Shown here piece by piece: positions 12,241-22,921 of a stretch of 64,000 nt of DNA. The notes beneath the pieces are model-generated. The model searched no databases. It was not told the DNA's origin and saw only the letters and a list, made by a program, of their open reading frames with translations. This DNA is from Setophaga petechia. Taxonomy: Eukaryota > Chordata > Aves > Passeriformes > Parulidae. The translations under genes were made by a program, and so were the position numbers. Numbering within the stretch: the stretch's first letter is position 1; the number at the start of each line of letters is the position of its first letter. The stretch is from the NCBI GenBank assembly GCA_024362935.1, contig JANCRA010000003.1, positions 6,190,001 through 6,254,000 of the forward strand. Reading direction: 5' to 3'.

Positions 12241-14298
12241 GCAGGGGTTTAAGTGATCCCTCAAAATGAGTGTTCAGAGTAATCTGTAATCATGGAATAC
12301 ACCTGTTGCCCAATGTTCTCCAGGTCCTGGGCCACAATAGCTGAAACACAAGGACATCTGCTTCTGCCTGACAAGGTCTTGTCCTAAAAACTCTCCCTTT
12401 CTGAAGGGACTGAGCTGCAGACATCAGTTGTGCCTCTGGCAGCCTGTCAGCTCCTTCTCAAGACAAAGTGAAGTTCTGTGGCAAAGGGCTGTGAAGAACT
12501 GCCTTGTACCATTATGGAGAGCTCTGCCTCTCCACTTAAAATTCAGAAACCCTTCCCCAGCTCCAGTGACTTGCAGCTCTGGTACACTTGCAGAGTAGAG
12601 CCTATTTCAGCAGGAGTGATTAAAGAGCTGATATAAAGCACAATCATGGGATTCCTTAAAGTAAGAGTAATATATGTTTCCTGCTGTGTAGCTATATTCC
12701 TTATAGAAAGTATCATTTTATCAAAATAATTTTCAGATAATACCAACCACTGACCACATTTCATAGTTCATGGTATATGAACTGAACCTGAGGTGCACAT
12801 TATTCATCTTCTACTTCTTGTGTGTTGGTCCATTTTGATGATTAATACATCTCATTCCTCAAAATTTTCTGTATTTTAAAAAACCTTACATTACAGCCCC
12901 CTGCTTTCTCCAGGAGAATTTAGTACATTATTATTGCAGGGATGGCTAATATAACTTTTAAATGTCACTGAAGACATGGTTCAGGTTTTGCATCATGAGA
13001 CCTACAGGATTATAGCTGGACTTAACAAAATCTCATTGCAGTTTTCAGATATAGTAACTGTAGCCAATGGAAATAAGTGAATGGGGAGTTCAGCTTGTGT
13101 GAAAAATTGTCAGAGAGTGGAAGTGCTTGAAAACTTCTGTGAAAGTCATGTGTCTCAACAGCCAGAGTTTCTGAACATCTCCCACTGTATAAATATCATG
13201 TGTGAAAACCAGAATATCATTTTTCCAAGTGGCCACAATGAAAAGCTGGGTTTAAGTCTCTCAATTCTGTTTCTCAGGAAAGGTGTCTTGGTCAGACTAC
13301 ACTGATTTAACTGCTAATGAGGATAGCAGTAAGTGGATGGGTGTGTGCCAAAAGAACAGAAGAAATGGAGAAAATAAATGAGAAACACTTGAAGAAGGAA
13401 CTTGTCAAAGAGTACCTTTTATAGAGCACCTCCTTTTAATTATTCTACAGAAAGCAATCAGGTTTGGACTCATCTTTTATACTCAACCTATATTAAGTCT
13501 TTCATTTTCCTCACTGACTTGAAGCAATGTTCTTTATTCTTCCCACTTCAAATGAAATATCCACATCATTTGTTAATGCAGGTTGTTGGTTGTCAAAGCT
13601 TGTAAGGGTCCTTCAGTTTTGGGCAACTCAAAGAGCCTTAGGCTTCAATCCATGAGATGTAATAAGGCAAACTTTAATATACAAGCCATGAACAGGCTCA
13701 TCCATGGAAAAAAAGGTTTCACTTTCTAAGGATTATATAGCTCAGGGTAAATTCAACTAAAATCCCGTCTGACATAGCTTGAAAGTAATTCTTATTCATT
13801 GGAAATTAGATGGTAGCAGGGAAAAAGACCTACCTTATTTTATATAAATATAAGAATTTCCTCTAAAGTGGTTTTGATTTTTGTCCTGGGGGAAAGGAGG
13901 GAAAGGAGTTATAGAGGAATCTTATTCCAGGTCTTGTTCTTTGTGTGTTCGTGTTCCTATTTTTCTCCTTGTAATTTCGGGAGGAGAAAAAATGTTTCTT
14001 AACAACCCTTACACTAACTTCACCACCCTGATCCCAAAGGACAAACCAGGTATTCACAGTTTCCTGTTCCTGCTTCTACTTTCATGTTGCAAATCTAAGG
14101 AAAGAAATTTCATAAATTACAAATATCCCACACATCCTGAGAAAAAATTAATCTCTAAACCATTTCTATGCTATGATTTTTGTATGCATTTTTTACTTGT
14201 TTGTCAAAGAAAGACAAAGTTTTTACAGACATCTGTGCTCATGTGTAAAGCCATCTTCAAGTTCTCCTACTTAAGTTGAAAAAAATATCCCATGGTAT
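12241..14298. other. Intergenic or intronic DNA, no gene seen
   Basis: Unique AT-rich sequence. The frames at 13081-13305, 13402-13605 and 13881-14279 have no recognisable domain and no flanking splice pair I would defend. Confidence 0.6.
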
Positions 14299-14310
14299 TT
14301 TATTATTATT

Positions 14311-14358
<48 letters not shown>
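14299..14358. repeat. Compound (ATT)n-(GTT)n microsatellite
   Basis: A short (ATT) block of about 4-5 units at 14299-14313 passes directly into about 15 perfect GTT/TTG units (14312-14358). The compound form suggests one A-to-G change that then spread by slippage. On the minus strand it produces a poly-Thr stretch in a spurious frame. A perfect tract of this length is likely polymorphic between individuals. Confidence 0.95.
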
Positions 14359-15149
14359 ACTAGTCCCAAGCCATCATAAAGATTTGTCTGGTTGTTGAAC
14401 AAAAAAAGGAAATTCCCTGAGAACCAGTTCTTCCCAAATGTCTCATCAGTATGGTGCCACCCCATATTGCATCCAACATGCACAAAAGACGTATAATCCT
14501 TTATATCATGACATATATAGTAAGATGTAGGTTTCCAAAATGAGAAAAAAGTCAAAGTCCTCATGCAAAAGTCCTCATAGTTCTGAACTATCTATGCAAC
14601 AAATCCCAGTTTTAAATGCTGTTGAACTGATAGAAGAATGAGGCTTTAAGGAGCTAGGTCTAGAGCATACTGACAGAATTAGTTTCAAAGCATACAGCAA
14701 GTATTAAACTGGTTGAAGGACATATTAGCAATTACATTTACAGAAAAAATACCATTTGTTGGAAATGAACTGGTTTTGTTCATGTTTACTTAACTCTAAC
14801 TGAAATTCTCTGGAAAGAGAATCCTGTCAGAACTGGGATAGCCCCAGTCAGAAAGGGATTAATAAGACAATGTGTATAGCAGCATCTCTGGCTTGGAAGT
14901 GTCTCTGTGCTAGAGGCAGTCAGCCTCCCAAGCTTTTGCTGAAATTTTTGTGAAGCATCTTAATATTGAGAGCCCAGAGCCAGCAGCCCCCTCCCCTGCC
15001 TGGCTGGGAGAGTGCTGGCCTGGGCCAGCAGAGATGAACATCTGACTTCACTCCAAACTCAGAAGAGCAGAGCTCCTGCCACTTCAGCACTGTTTGAAAG
15101 ACTCTTACCACCATCTGAAGACATGCCACAAAGTCAGGTTTTGATTTAA
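14359..15149. other. Intergenic or intronic DNA, no gene seen
   Basis: Unique sequence. A somewhat GC-richer patch at 14970-15090 gives a 69-codon minus-strand frame without a recognisable domain. Confidence 0.55.
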
Positions 15150-15540
15150 AAGATGTTTTTTATCACAGAACAGCATCTCCTGGCCAGCAAACTGAGCTCA
15201 CAGTCAAGAATTACACAGAGAAATGTGTCTGTGTGCTCAGAGCGTGCTCCTCAGTAGTTAGGCACACATGAATCTGTGAAAGGCTGTAAATATTCCCCAA
15301 AATCAAGTGCTAGAGCAGTGAGAGAGTGGGCTACACCCCACTGAGTTCATTCACATGAATAATCCCAGGGCTTTCTGTCAAACTGTTTGTGTCAATAAGG
15401 CAAACAAGTCTTGGCCTGTCCCAAACATTGTTCGTTGCAGATTGCAACACAGCAAATGTAATTATGTGAGAGAAAGGCAGCAGGAGCAATTCCTAAAGGC
15501 AGGACATCATTAAGATTTCATAACAAGCACATTTTCCCAA
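15150..15540. promoter_or_regulatory. Candidate conserved noncoding element
   Basis: A repeat-free block with dense transcription-factor-like words: a SOX-type AACATTGTTC at 15424-15433, immediately followed by the inverted pair GTTGC/GCAAC around AGATT (15434-15448), then TAATTATG near 15460. No open frame of note runs through it. Calling it conserved is inference from its texture; I cannot align it. It could simply be unique DNA. Confidence 0.2.
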
Positions 15541-16258
15541 GGGATCCAGAGGAAACGAGAGCCATGGATTTCCTGAGGCCAGACTCTATGTTTGGCTTCA
15601 TACATCCAAGTGCATTTTTAATTGCAGTATTCACTTGAAAGACATAAAGTTCCTCAGGAAGTGAGCAGGATTTGGAGCAGGTCCTAAAATAATGCCCAGT
15701 CCCTCATCTTACACAACATGGAAAGAAGAAAAGAAGAAAAATCCCAGTATGGGACTACATGACAATTTGGCTTTGGAGAACTACCATGTACAATTTTCTC
15801 TGGATAATAGAGAAATAAACGTCTGCATTGCAAGGGGAGGCAATTGCTGTGTGTTTTGTTGATCAGGGAATCATTAGTGAGAAGAACAAAGTTTATACGA
15901 CAACCTGAAACAAGTCAAGAAGCATTGGGAGTAAAAGAAATAAAAGATGGCTAAGGAGCTTTATATATCCAGCAGAAATGGGAAGAGGTACTGGTTGGAC
16001 TTGGATTCAGATTCTTTATAAGATCAAGAATCATCAAAATTCCTTGCCTTAACATTGCAGCAAACTCTTGATCATAGGTTGCAAAGGGTGCTCAAGGCAC
16101 CTGGTCACATCTTGGCTTGGGGGAAGTCAACACATACACACAGTCCAGATTTCTTTGGATTTTCAGTCTGGTGAAAACTGAATTCGGCATTAAGAAAAAA
16201 TCATATGCCAAATGGCTTTAATTAAAAGGGAGTGCTTCCAAAATTGCGCCACAAAGTA
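15541..16258. other. Intergenic or intronic DNA, no gene seen
   Basis: Unique AT-rich sequence with a purine-rich patch at 15720-15740. No exon or repeat family is recognised. Confidence 0.6.
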
Positions 16259-16300
16259 GGAAATTTCCTGATGGAAATTTCTGGATGGAAATTTCCTGAT
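16259..16300. repeat. Three tandem 14-base units containing a palindrome
   Basis: Units GGAAATTTCCTGAT (16259-16272), GGAAATTTCTGGAT (16273-16286) and GGAAATTTCCTGAT (16287-16300) are exact head-to-tail repeats; the middle one differs by a CT-to-TG change. Units 1 and 3 contain the perfect 10-base palindrome GGAAATTTCC, which resembles a Rel/NF-kB half-site pair. The array abuts the A-run at 16302. It may have arisen by replication slippage next to the homopolymer. Confidence 0.9.
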
Positions 16301-16301
16301 G

Positions 16302-16344
<43 letters not shown>
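16302..16344. repeat. Uninterrupted run of 43 A
   Basis: A perfect homopolymer of 43 A. There is no AATAAA within 30 bases upstream (the nearest variant, ATTAAA, is about 75 bases away), no recognisable mRNA-like body upstream, and CR1 does not end in poly(A). I therefore read it as a simple repeat rather than a processed-pseudogene tail. The exact length is prone to sequencing error. It creates spurious poly-Lys and poly-Phe frames. Confidence 0.9.
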
Positions 16345-16345
<1 letters not shown>

Positions 16346-17650
16346 AAAACTTGAGAAAATTTCCCCATTATATGTCTGTGTTTGGGTAACTAAAATCATA
16401 AAATCATTCACACATCAGAACATTAACATCACCACACTGGCACCTGTGCTGATATGCAACAGGGAAAATCAAACTTGTAGCTGTGTATGAAACTGTGTAA
16501 GTAGTTTTATAAACACACATACCCATATAATATAAATATAGAGAGACAAATAAAGTCCCAGGACTTACAGCCAAACTCTTATCTGATAAAAAGGGACCAT
16601 TTCTACTGGATTTAATGTGAGAGAACTCCTGTGTGTGGGTTTTTCCAAGCTCTGTTAGGTTGCAGTACTATTTTTGAATTGTTCTACTTCAAAATTTAAT
16701 CAAATCCACTCCTTTGTGACGATAATACACTGCTTCATAATAATGAAGCTTAATGAACAGAATTAAAAGTTGATTAATTGTAAGCACAGTTAAACACAGA
16801 AATGCTTTGCTTCTTTGCCATAAAATCTGTCTACTGTTAAAAACTCATCACTTGCTGTCTTCTCCAACTCTGGATTTTTAAACAGCTTTTATGGGCTTTT
16901 CAGTTCCTGCCTGCAATTCAAATCCACTTTTTTTATTTTTGTCCTCCCTGGCCCTTCATCCTCCTGCCCTTCCACTTTCCTTTAGCCAAAGACAAAAGGG
17001 CAGATCAAGTCTATTAAATCTGTGATACTCATCTGACATTGCCACAAGCTTTTTCACATGGTTTAAGAGACCTTGCAGTGTAAGAGCAGGGAAGGCATTG
17101 CCCCACAGCAGCAGAGACACTCCCTCCACTCCCTCCTCCTGCTCATTAGCTGATCTTCCAGGAGCACCGGGCTGCCTCACAAATGGTGAGATCTCAGTTC
17201 CACCCTCAGCACATTTCCAACCTCTAAACATCAGGAAAAAGAAGGTATTTCACATCAGATGGAGCAAGGAGACAAATAGATGAGAGATGTAAAATATTGA
17301 AAGGAGAGGATGGAAATTGACTTTGCCTGGGGAAAATAATGCTGAAAAAAATAATGTTGGGAGTTTCATGCTGCATTATGTGCATATTTTTTCATCTGAT
17401 TTTGTCTTCATTCAGTGACCTTACCTAGATAATGTTTCTCTCTGTGTTACAAATGCCAGCGCAGACAAGGTTTCCTCAGAAATGTATTGAGCAGACACAT
17501 CCTTCAAAAATTGCTGCTAGAAGACATCCCAATGTACTTATATGCAGAAAAGTTAAAGACAAATACTGAGTCCTCTTGAACCCTTGGAAAATCCTTATCT
17601 GAGATATACTACTTGTTGAATACTAACTGCATTTGGCTAATTTGACATTA
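16345..17650. other. Intergenic or intronic DNA, no gene seen
   Basis: Unique AT-rich sequence. A GC-richer patch at 16940-17230 gives frames on both strands (minus 16956-17231, plus 17098-17283), neither with a recognisable domain. Confidence 0.55.
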
Positions 17651-17673
17651 TATTTTTAGGACCCTAAAAATAA
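17651..17673. promoter_or_regulatory. Near-perfect palindrome made of two MEF2-like sites
   Basis: TATTTTTAGG (17651-17660) and its exact reverse complement CCTAAAAATA (17663-17672) flank a 2-base centre. The right half, CTAAAAATAA (17664-17673), is a full match to the MEF2 consensus YTAWWWWTAR. The left half, read on the minus strand, matches 9 of 10 positions. The surroundings are AT-rich, which raises the chance of such a word. A regulatory role is inference. Confidence 0.25.
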
Positions 17674-18737
17674 GTCACTTGACCAATAAGGAAAGGGTCT
17701 ACTTTTCCATTATACACAGAAATTAGGAACCATAGAAGTATGTTCTACTGACTTTTTCCTAAGAAGGAACCATAATTTTAAAAACTTTTTCCATCTCTAG
17801 ACACATAAAGAAGTATTAATTCTAAGGAAAATATTTTGATTTTCTACCTATCAGATCTTCACACATATGCCAAGATTCAAAAATAACCAAAAAGTTAATT
17901 AATACTTTGAAATATTTTAGAAGCTTAAAATTGTATATGAAAAATATAGATTTCTGAGTGAATATGCAGTACCTGTATGTATTTCTCAAAGGTCTAGAAA
18001 ATAGGCAGATGATACCAAGTCTTATGAGAAATATAAATGCAGTGTGTCAAGTGAAAAATAATAGTGATTAGCTTAACAGCATCTTGGGTATGTATCTTTT
18101 ATAATACATGATGTATTGGGAGTGTGGTTTACTCAGGTTACAGAATTAAAACAGTAGGAGGCCTAATCTGAATTAATATACAGCTTCACTGGGAAATATT
18201 GATAGATTTAAGTATGATTCCTTGTAATATGCTATTTTATACATCTACAGTTTGGTCGATGGGGAAAACGAGCAGCATAGACTAAAATTACACAGTATTC
18301 CTGAAAGACATTTAACAGAAGTTTAGAAGGAAGCACAACACAGAAATTGCTTCCATTAATTCAGACCACAGCTCATGTGGTGTATGAAATTGCTGTGATT
18401 TTCCTTACTGTGCACTGTGTCTTTAAAAGTCTGAGAGGTGCCTGCCACTTTTCAAGACAGATTTGATGAGATGTGCTGTGCCATCCACTGCAAACCTCCT
18501 TTTGTTGCTGTTTTGCTGCTTTTATCACCAAAAACACATCTCCCAGCAAGGACAAGCAGACCACAGCAATGCAAAAGCCAAGTTTATCCAACAAGGATGA
18601 TGCAGCTGCCATGTCAGGGCCTCTGTGGATTTTGGGTACAGATACTATGAAAACTTGTGAACTGCTGAGCGAACCTCAACCACCACAGGAGCCTATCCTG
18701 TGTAGGAGACCCCAGTCAGCTCACTGGTATCTCTTTT
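17674..18737. other. Intergenic or intronic DNA, no gene seen
   Basis: Very AT-rich at 17750-18300, with the 18373-18737 part somewhat richer in GC. Overlapping frames on both strands at 18373-18757 have no recognisable domain. Confidence 0.6.
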
Positions 18738-18880
18738 CAGAATCACAGAATCATTGACATTAAGCATCTTTTACATTTAGTTGTAAAAGTTCTCTAAGAT
18801 CATTCTCTAAGATCTCTAAGGGTCCAACCCTTGACCTTTCACTAAGTGAAACTATGGTTTCCTGAAACTTCTGTCCAAAC
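18738..18880 (-). mobile_element. CR1 3' tail remnant, antisense
   Basis: 'cagaatcacagaatcatt' at 18738 is the reverse-complemented CR1 terminal repeat. It is followed after a diverged gap by the family's 'ctctaagatcat' and 'gtccaaccc' words. The 'tctctaagat' word has been copied locally (18791-18800, 18804-18813, partly 18814-18820), a small duplication inside the relic. The inner limit is uncertain because the match fades after about 18830. Confidence 0.6.
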
Positions 18881-21871
18881 CTCTCCTTTCCCTTTCCTCT
18901 CTGATGTCTGCAAAACACATTTTGCACCTATAAGCCTTCAGAGGATTTAAGTATTCAGCTCTGAAAGGTGGTTACCTTGTGGGTGGGTTACTTTGCACAG
19001 GACAGTGCTGAAACTCTTTCCGTGCCAGTGATCCCATTCCTTCCACAGTTCAAATGCAGGGTAATAGCACACACCCACTCCTTGATACTGAATCCCAAAA
19101 GGGCTTAAAAATCAGACTCCTAAATGACATGGCAGCAGAACTAGTCATTATTCTGTAAAAAGCTTTTTCTCTTTTGGTAACAAAAGAACACACAGATAGC
19201 CATGAGCTCTCACTGGCCTCAGAGTGCCAGGTGACTACCCCAAGTTATGGCCAATCTGCAGCTATAGAGAAATACTGCAAATTTGCTCCAGCAAAATGTC
19301 CTGCTCAACGTTAGAGAGCCTGGCTGAGTGTTTCCTGGTAGCTCCTCATGCTTGTGAGTGCCACTGCTATTTGGTGGGGAAAATGAAAGCCTGTTAAGTG
19401 CACAGGTAAAATGACAAGCACCTCACTGTTCTCTAAAAACCCTCCTGATTGCATATCACTCACTTTAAATTCTGATTAGAAGAAGGCATTGAGAATCTCA
19501 GCTGGGAATACAAAAGGATAAATGGACTTAGCTAAATGCACAAACTGCCAGGGTGAGCAGCATTCATTTCAGAGCAAACTACTAGGACAGCCACTATCCA
19601 GACATGAGCATATAGTCTGACACTGCATCATTTACAATGAAGCATTGCAAAATTGGTTTTTTTAATAAAACCACCTCTCATGCAAATATAAGTTCTCTAT
19701 GTAAAGCTGATGTTATTGACATAAAGCAGCAGGGGCAACATTGTTTATAACCCTGGAGATGGGAAAATAAAAATACACAGGGGAAACTTAGAAGGGTAGT
19801 CAGTATGGAAGGGCTAAAATCAGGAAGATATGGTAAGTCCTGTCTTGGCATGATTTTGGAAATACCTGGCCAGAGCTTACAATTAAGGCTAAAGCAGAGT
19901 GGAGGAGCAGCTGGGGACAAAACAGACTAAGGAAGGACATGGTCATTTTGATAATCAGTGTGAATGGACTACCTGGAATTTTTCATTTTCAGAGAGTTTT
20001 CCTCAGTTGTCTGCAGAGACGGAAGAGCAAATCTTCCATGTCAACGTGGAAAAATTTATTAGCAGGTATGAACTGGGGCAAAAAATGAAACCAAGACTGT
20101 CACCAAGAAGTGTAGAAAGCGACTGAAGTGAAGGATAAGAAAAGTAAATATTGAATTCCTACACAGGGTCTTGAAGGTAAGAAGAAATGGAGATTGTCTT
20201 CTTAATTTTTCAGAATTTGCAACAGGACTTAAGTGTTTTATTAGTCAAGGGTAGAATAATGCTCCCCATGATGCCATTAATCATTTAGGATATCCTGGAG
20301 CAAGTGCTTCTGCATACTCACTTGATCTCAATTTCTTTCTATCATTTTGCTACTGCACCAGCAGCCCAGCTGTATTTGGTGTTCATTGTCATTTTCTAGC
20401 AGTAAGCTAATGGCACTGCCATAAAACAACAAGCAGCTGGTGGCACAGCACAAGCAAGTATTATTCAACATGAATTATGAATGGCATGGAAGTACTAAGA
20501 AAAAATTAACAAAGTATATGTCATAATGTGTCCCAGCTCTTCTCCCATCCCCAGCTGCCAAACCAACTCTGAATGCTGCCTAAGCAAAGAAAGCACAGAG
20601 CTCTGGCTTGGTTTGGATGCCTCACCACAGGTTGTGTAGCTGTGTTAGTGTCACACACACTTGGGTGAGTCCCTGCTTGGGAGCAGGCAGAAGTGAGGGG
20701 GGATCTGCACCCAGCACTGTGGAGTCCCTGTGCTCTTTCACAGTAACAAGGGAACCATTCAGGGTTGCCCTACACAAACTGCCCTGCCAGGCAAACACTG
20801 GTAAAATGTGAAGCAGTGCTCCTGGGGAGGGATGGAAAGACAAATCTGAATCCACCAGCAGCATGGAACAGGAATGGGACATGACAGGCAGGTTGCAGTA
20901 CAGTCACAGTCCATACCTGAGACTGTGGCTTCAGCAGAGGTTTGGTTTGCATGATGGAACTCACTGGAAGGCAGAAACTCAATGTTCAGCTGAGGAACAA
21001 AAGAGGACTGTCTGTCTTAGTGCTGGTAACTGCCACAGGGAGGAATCAAGAAATCCTTGTCTCAATACATTGTTGAAATAAGGATGAAATAACGTCTGTG
21101 TCTACCAATGATATTGGGGGGGAAGCTAAATATATAAGACAGCATCTGTAAGGCCAATGCATCTGGTGATTTCTTGGAAAGATCCTATGTTTTCATTTTA
21201 TAAATGAATACATAAATGAAGTAAGATCCCAAGGAATGTATGGTTCATTCCTGGATAATGGGATTTTCAAGATATATAGAGTTGTTTGTTTCTTTTTAAA
21301 ATGAAATTTTGTTTCAGAAAGACGGTGAGGACTCAGTGGAAAAGCACTGTATTGATACAGTCAGAACACAGCCCTAGTAAAGGCTTTAGAAAATGGAGCC
21401 TTTAAGTCACACACTGAGGCCTTCATCCTGCAAAGGCTTCATGAAGTTACTTGCCTTTAAGCTTTGCAGTTAGTCCCACTGATGTCAATGCACTTGTCTT
21501 CATGGATAAAGTTATATTCCATGGGTCTCAATAGATCACAGCCTGCAAATACTGTATCACAGTACCATTTAGATATACAAATGGTAAAGGGATCCCCTGT
21601 TCACATATCTAGTTGGCCAAGTCAAATTAGCACATACTTTACTCAACCCCAGTTTGATGTGAATGAAGTCTTTTACTTACATACATCTTTTAAAAACACC
21701 CTTATTTATGATTGAAGATGAAAAAAGGACTGTTATTTTATTTGGTAGCCCATAAATGGTTTCCTAGGACAAGTGAGGATGGGTTGTTTTCAGTCGACCC
21801 AGTATAAAATTACCCCCTGTAAAAATTCTCCCCAAGATCCAGTAGAGGAGTGCTGCTACCTTCATCTGTAA
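18881..21871. other. Intergenic or intronic DNA, no gene seen
   Basis: About 3 kb of unique sequence. The patch at 20560-20980 is GC-richer and open in several frames on both strands, but no product resembles a known family and no splice pair stands out. A G7 run lies near 21115. Confidence 0.55.
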
Positions 21872-22591
21872 ATGCAGGAGCTTCCTGAATGCAGAATGAA
21901 GTGTGGGTATGCCTCCATTCCACAGGAGATATCAGTACAAGCTCAGAAATCTTCACAAAACAAAGCAGAGCTTGTAGATAGCATGAGGTTCCCACTAATT
22001 CTAGCACAGTTTTTGTCATTATTATTGGACCACTGGTGTACCCAGAAGTCAGGGAATCTCAATACCCACACAGCCTCATTGAATATTAATGCCAGAACCC
22101 TTACAATAGTGGCTAATAATGCAGCTTTTCTCTGCCATGTGAATTACACATCAATATTAATGAAGCCTTTGTTAACATTCCGTGTTCTTTCCTTTCTGTG
22201 TCTCTGCCAGGATTTTGGACTGGTTTATGCCAACAACACAGACTTACATGTCAACCCTGAGCAGGTCCCAGACATTTCAGAAAGGGCTTGTTTTTGCAAA
22301 TGTGCATTTAAATTAAGAAGTATGCCACATCAAGGTTGCTTTAAATTGACGGCTGTTCAGTTCTGCTCCCCTGCACAGGACAGATGTCACTTTAAATGTT
22401 TGCATATCCTAAAAGTAACACACAGAGGGCTGTCTTTTATTTCAAAATGTTATTACAGCAGCCTTTGTATAAAAACTAACACAATCATTCACAGTCATAC
22501 ATGGTTCTCCTTCTTCCCAGCATCAGATGTATCAAGAAAAGGCAATGGTTCTGTGATTGGAAACAGAGATGTGTATTTTCTGGTGCTATAA
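21872..22591 (+). other. Longest open frame of the window, 239 codons, unrecognised
   Basis: A single ATG-to-stop frame of 239 codons in AT-rich DNA. The predicted product is rich in Cys, His, Leu and Ser. It has no signal peptide, repeated motif or zinc-finger spacing that I can recognise. A good acceptor-like sequence (pyrimidine tract then CAG near 22210) lies inside it, but no matching donor is obvious. By a rough estimate, one frame this long by chance in a window this size is unlikely but not excluded. I lean to chance or a noncoding transcript; a lineage-specific gene is the alternative. Confidence 0.2.
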
Positions 22592-22594
22592 GAG

Positions 22595-22800
22595 CCCATA
22601 ATACAGTTCACACTGACTTCTGCTATTCTAAACAGGAAACTATTCCAGTGCTTTGAACCTTCATATGAAATTTAAATGTAATTGCCAGAAGCATTACCTT
22701 ATTAATAAGAGTAGAAAAGCATCGTTACTAATTATCGCGAGCTTAATTTGCATTTTCTAAACATTTACATTATCTAATCTAACTATGTAACAGCTGCTTG
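22595..22800. promoter_or_regulatory. Candidate conserved noncoding element with POU and homeodomain words
   Basis: An AT-rich, repeat-free block with a tight group of words: TAATTA (22729-22734), the palindrome TCGCGA (22735-22740, two CpGs where CpG is otherwise rare), the octamer ATTTGCAT (22746-22753) and the E-box CAGCTG (22791-22796). Retained CpGs in an AT-rich setting hint at constraint or lack of methylation. Conservation itself cannot be judged here. Confidence 0.3.
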
Positions 22801-22888
22801 CATGATTTCCAACTCAGCTCTTTTCCAAAACGAGTACCCAACACCAGTAAATAATAAATGTTGCTGTGGACTTCTCCCATCATATGTA

Positions 22889-22921
22889 GGAGTTCCAAAA
22901 AGGAGTTCCAAAGGAGTTCCA
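22889..22921. repeat. Three shrinking copies of GGAGTTCCA
   Basis: GGAGTTCCAAAAA (22889-22901), GGAGTTCCAAA (22902-22912) and GGAGTTCCA (22913-22921) lie head to tail, with the A-run shortening by two each time. This is a slippage product. No function is implied. Confidence 0.85.

Noticed and set aside
14271..14564. Minus-strand frame with poly-Thr
   Set aside because: Created by the GTT microsatellite.
16100..16344. Processed pseudogene or retrogene ending in the A43 run
   Set aside because: No AATAAA within 30 bases of the A-run and no recognisable mRNA-like body upstream.
16190..16490. Frames with poly-Lys (plus) and poly-Phe (minus)
   Set aside because: Created by the A43 homopolymer.
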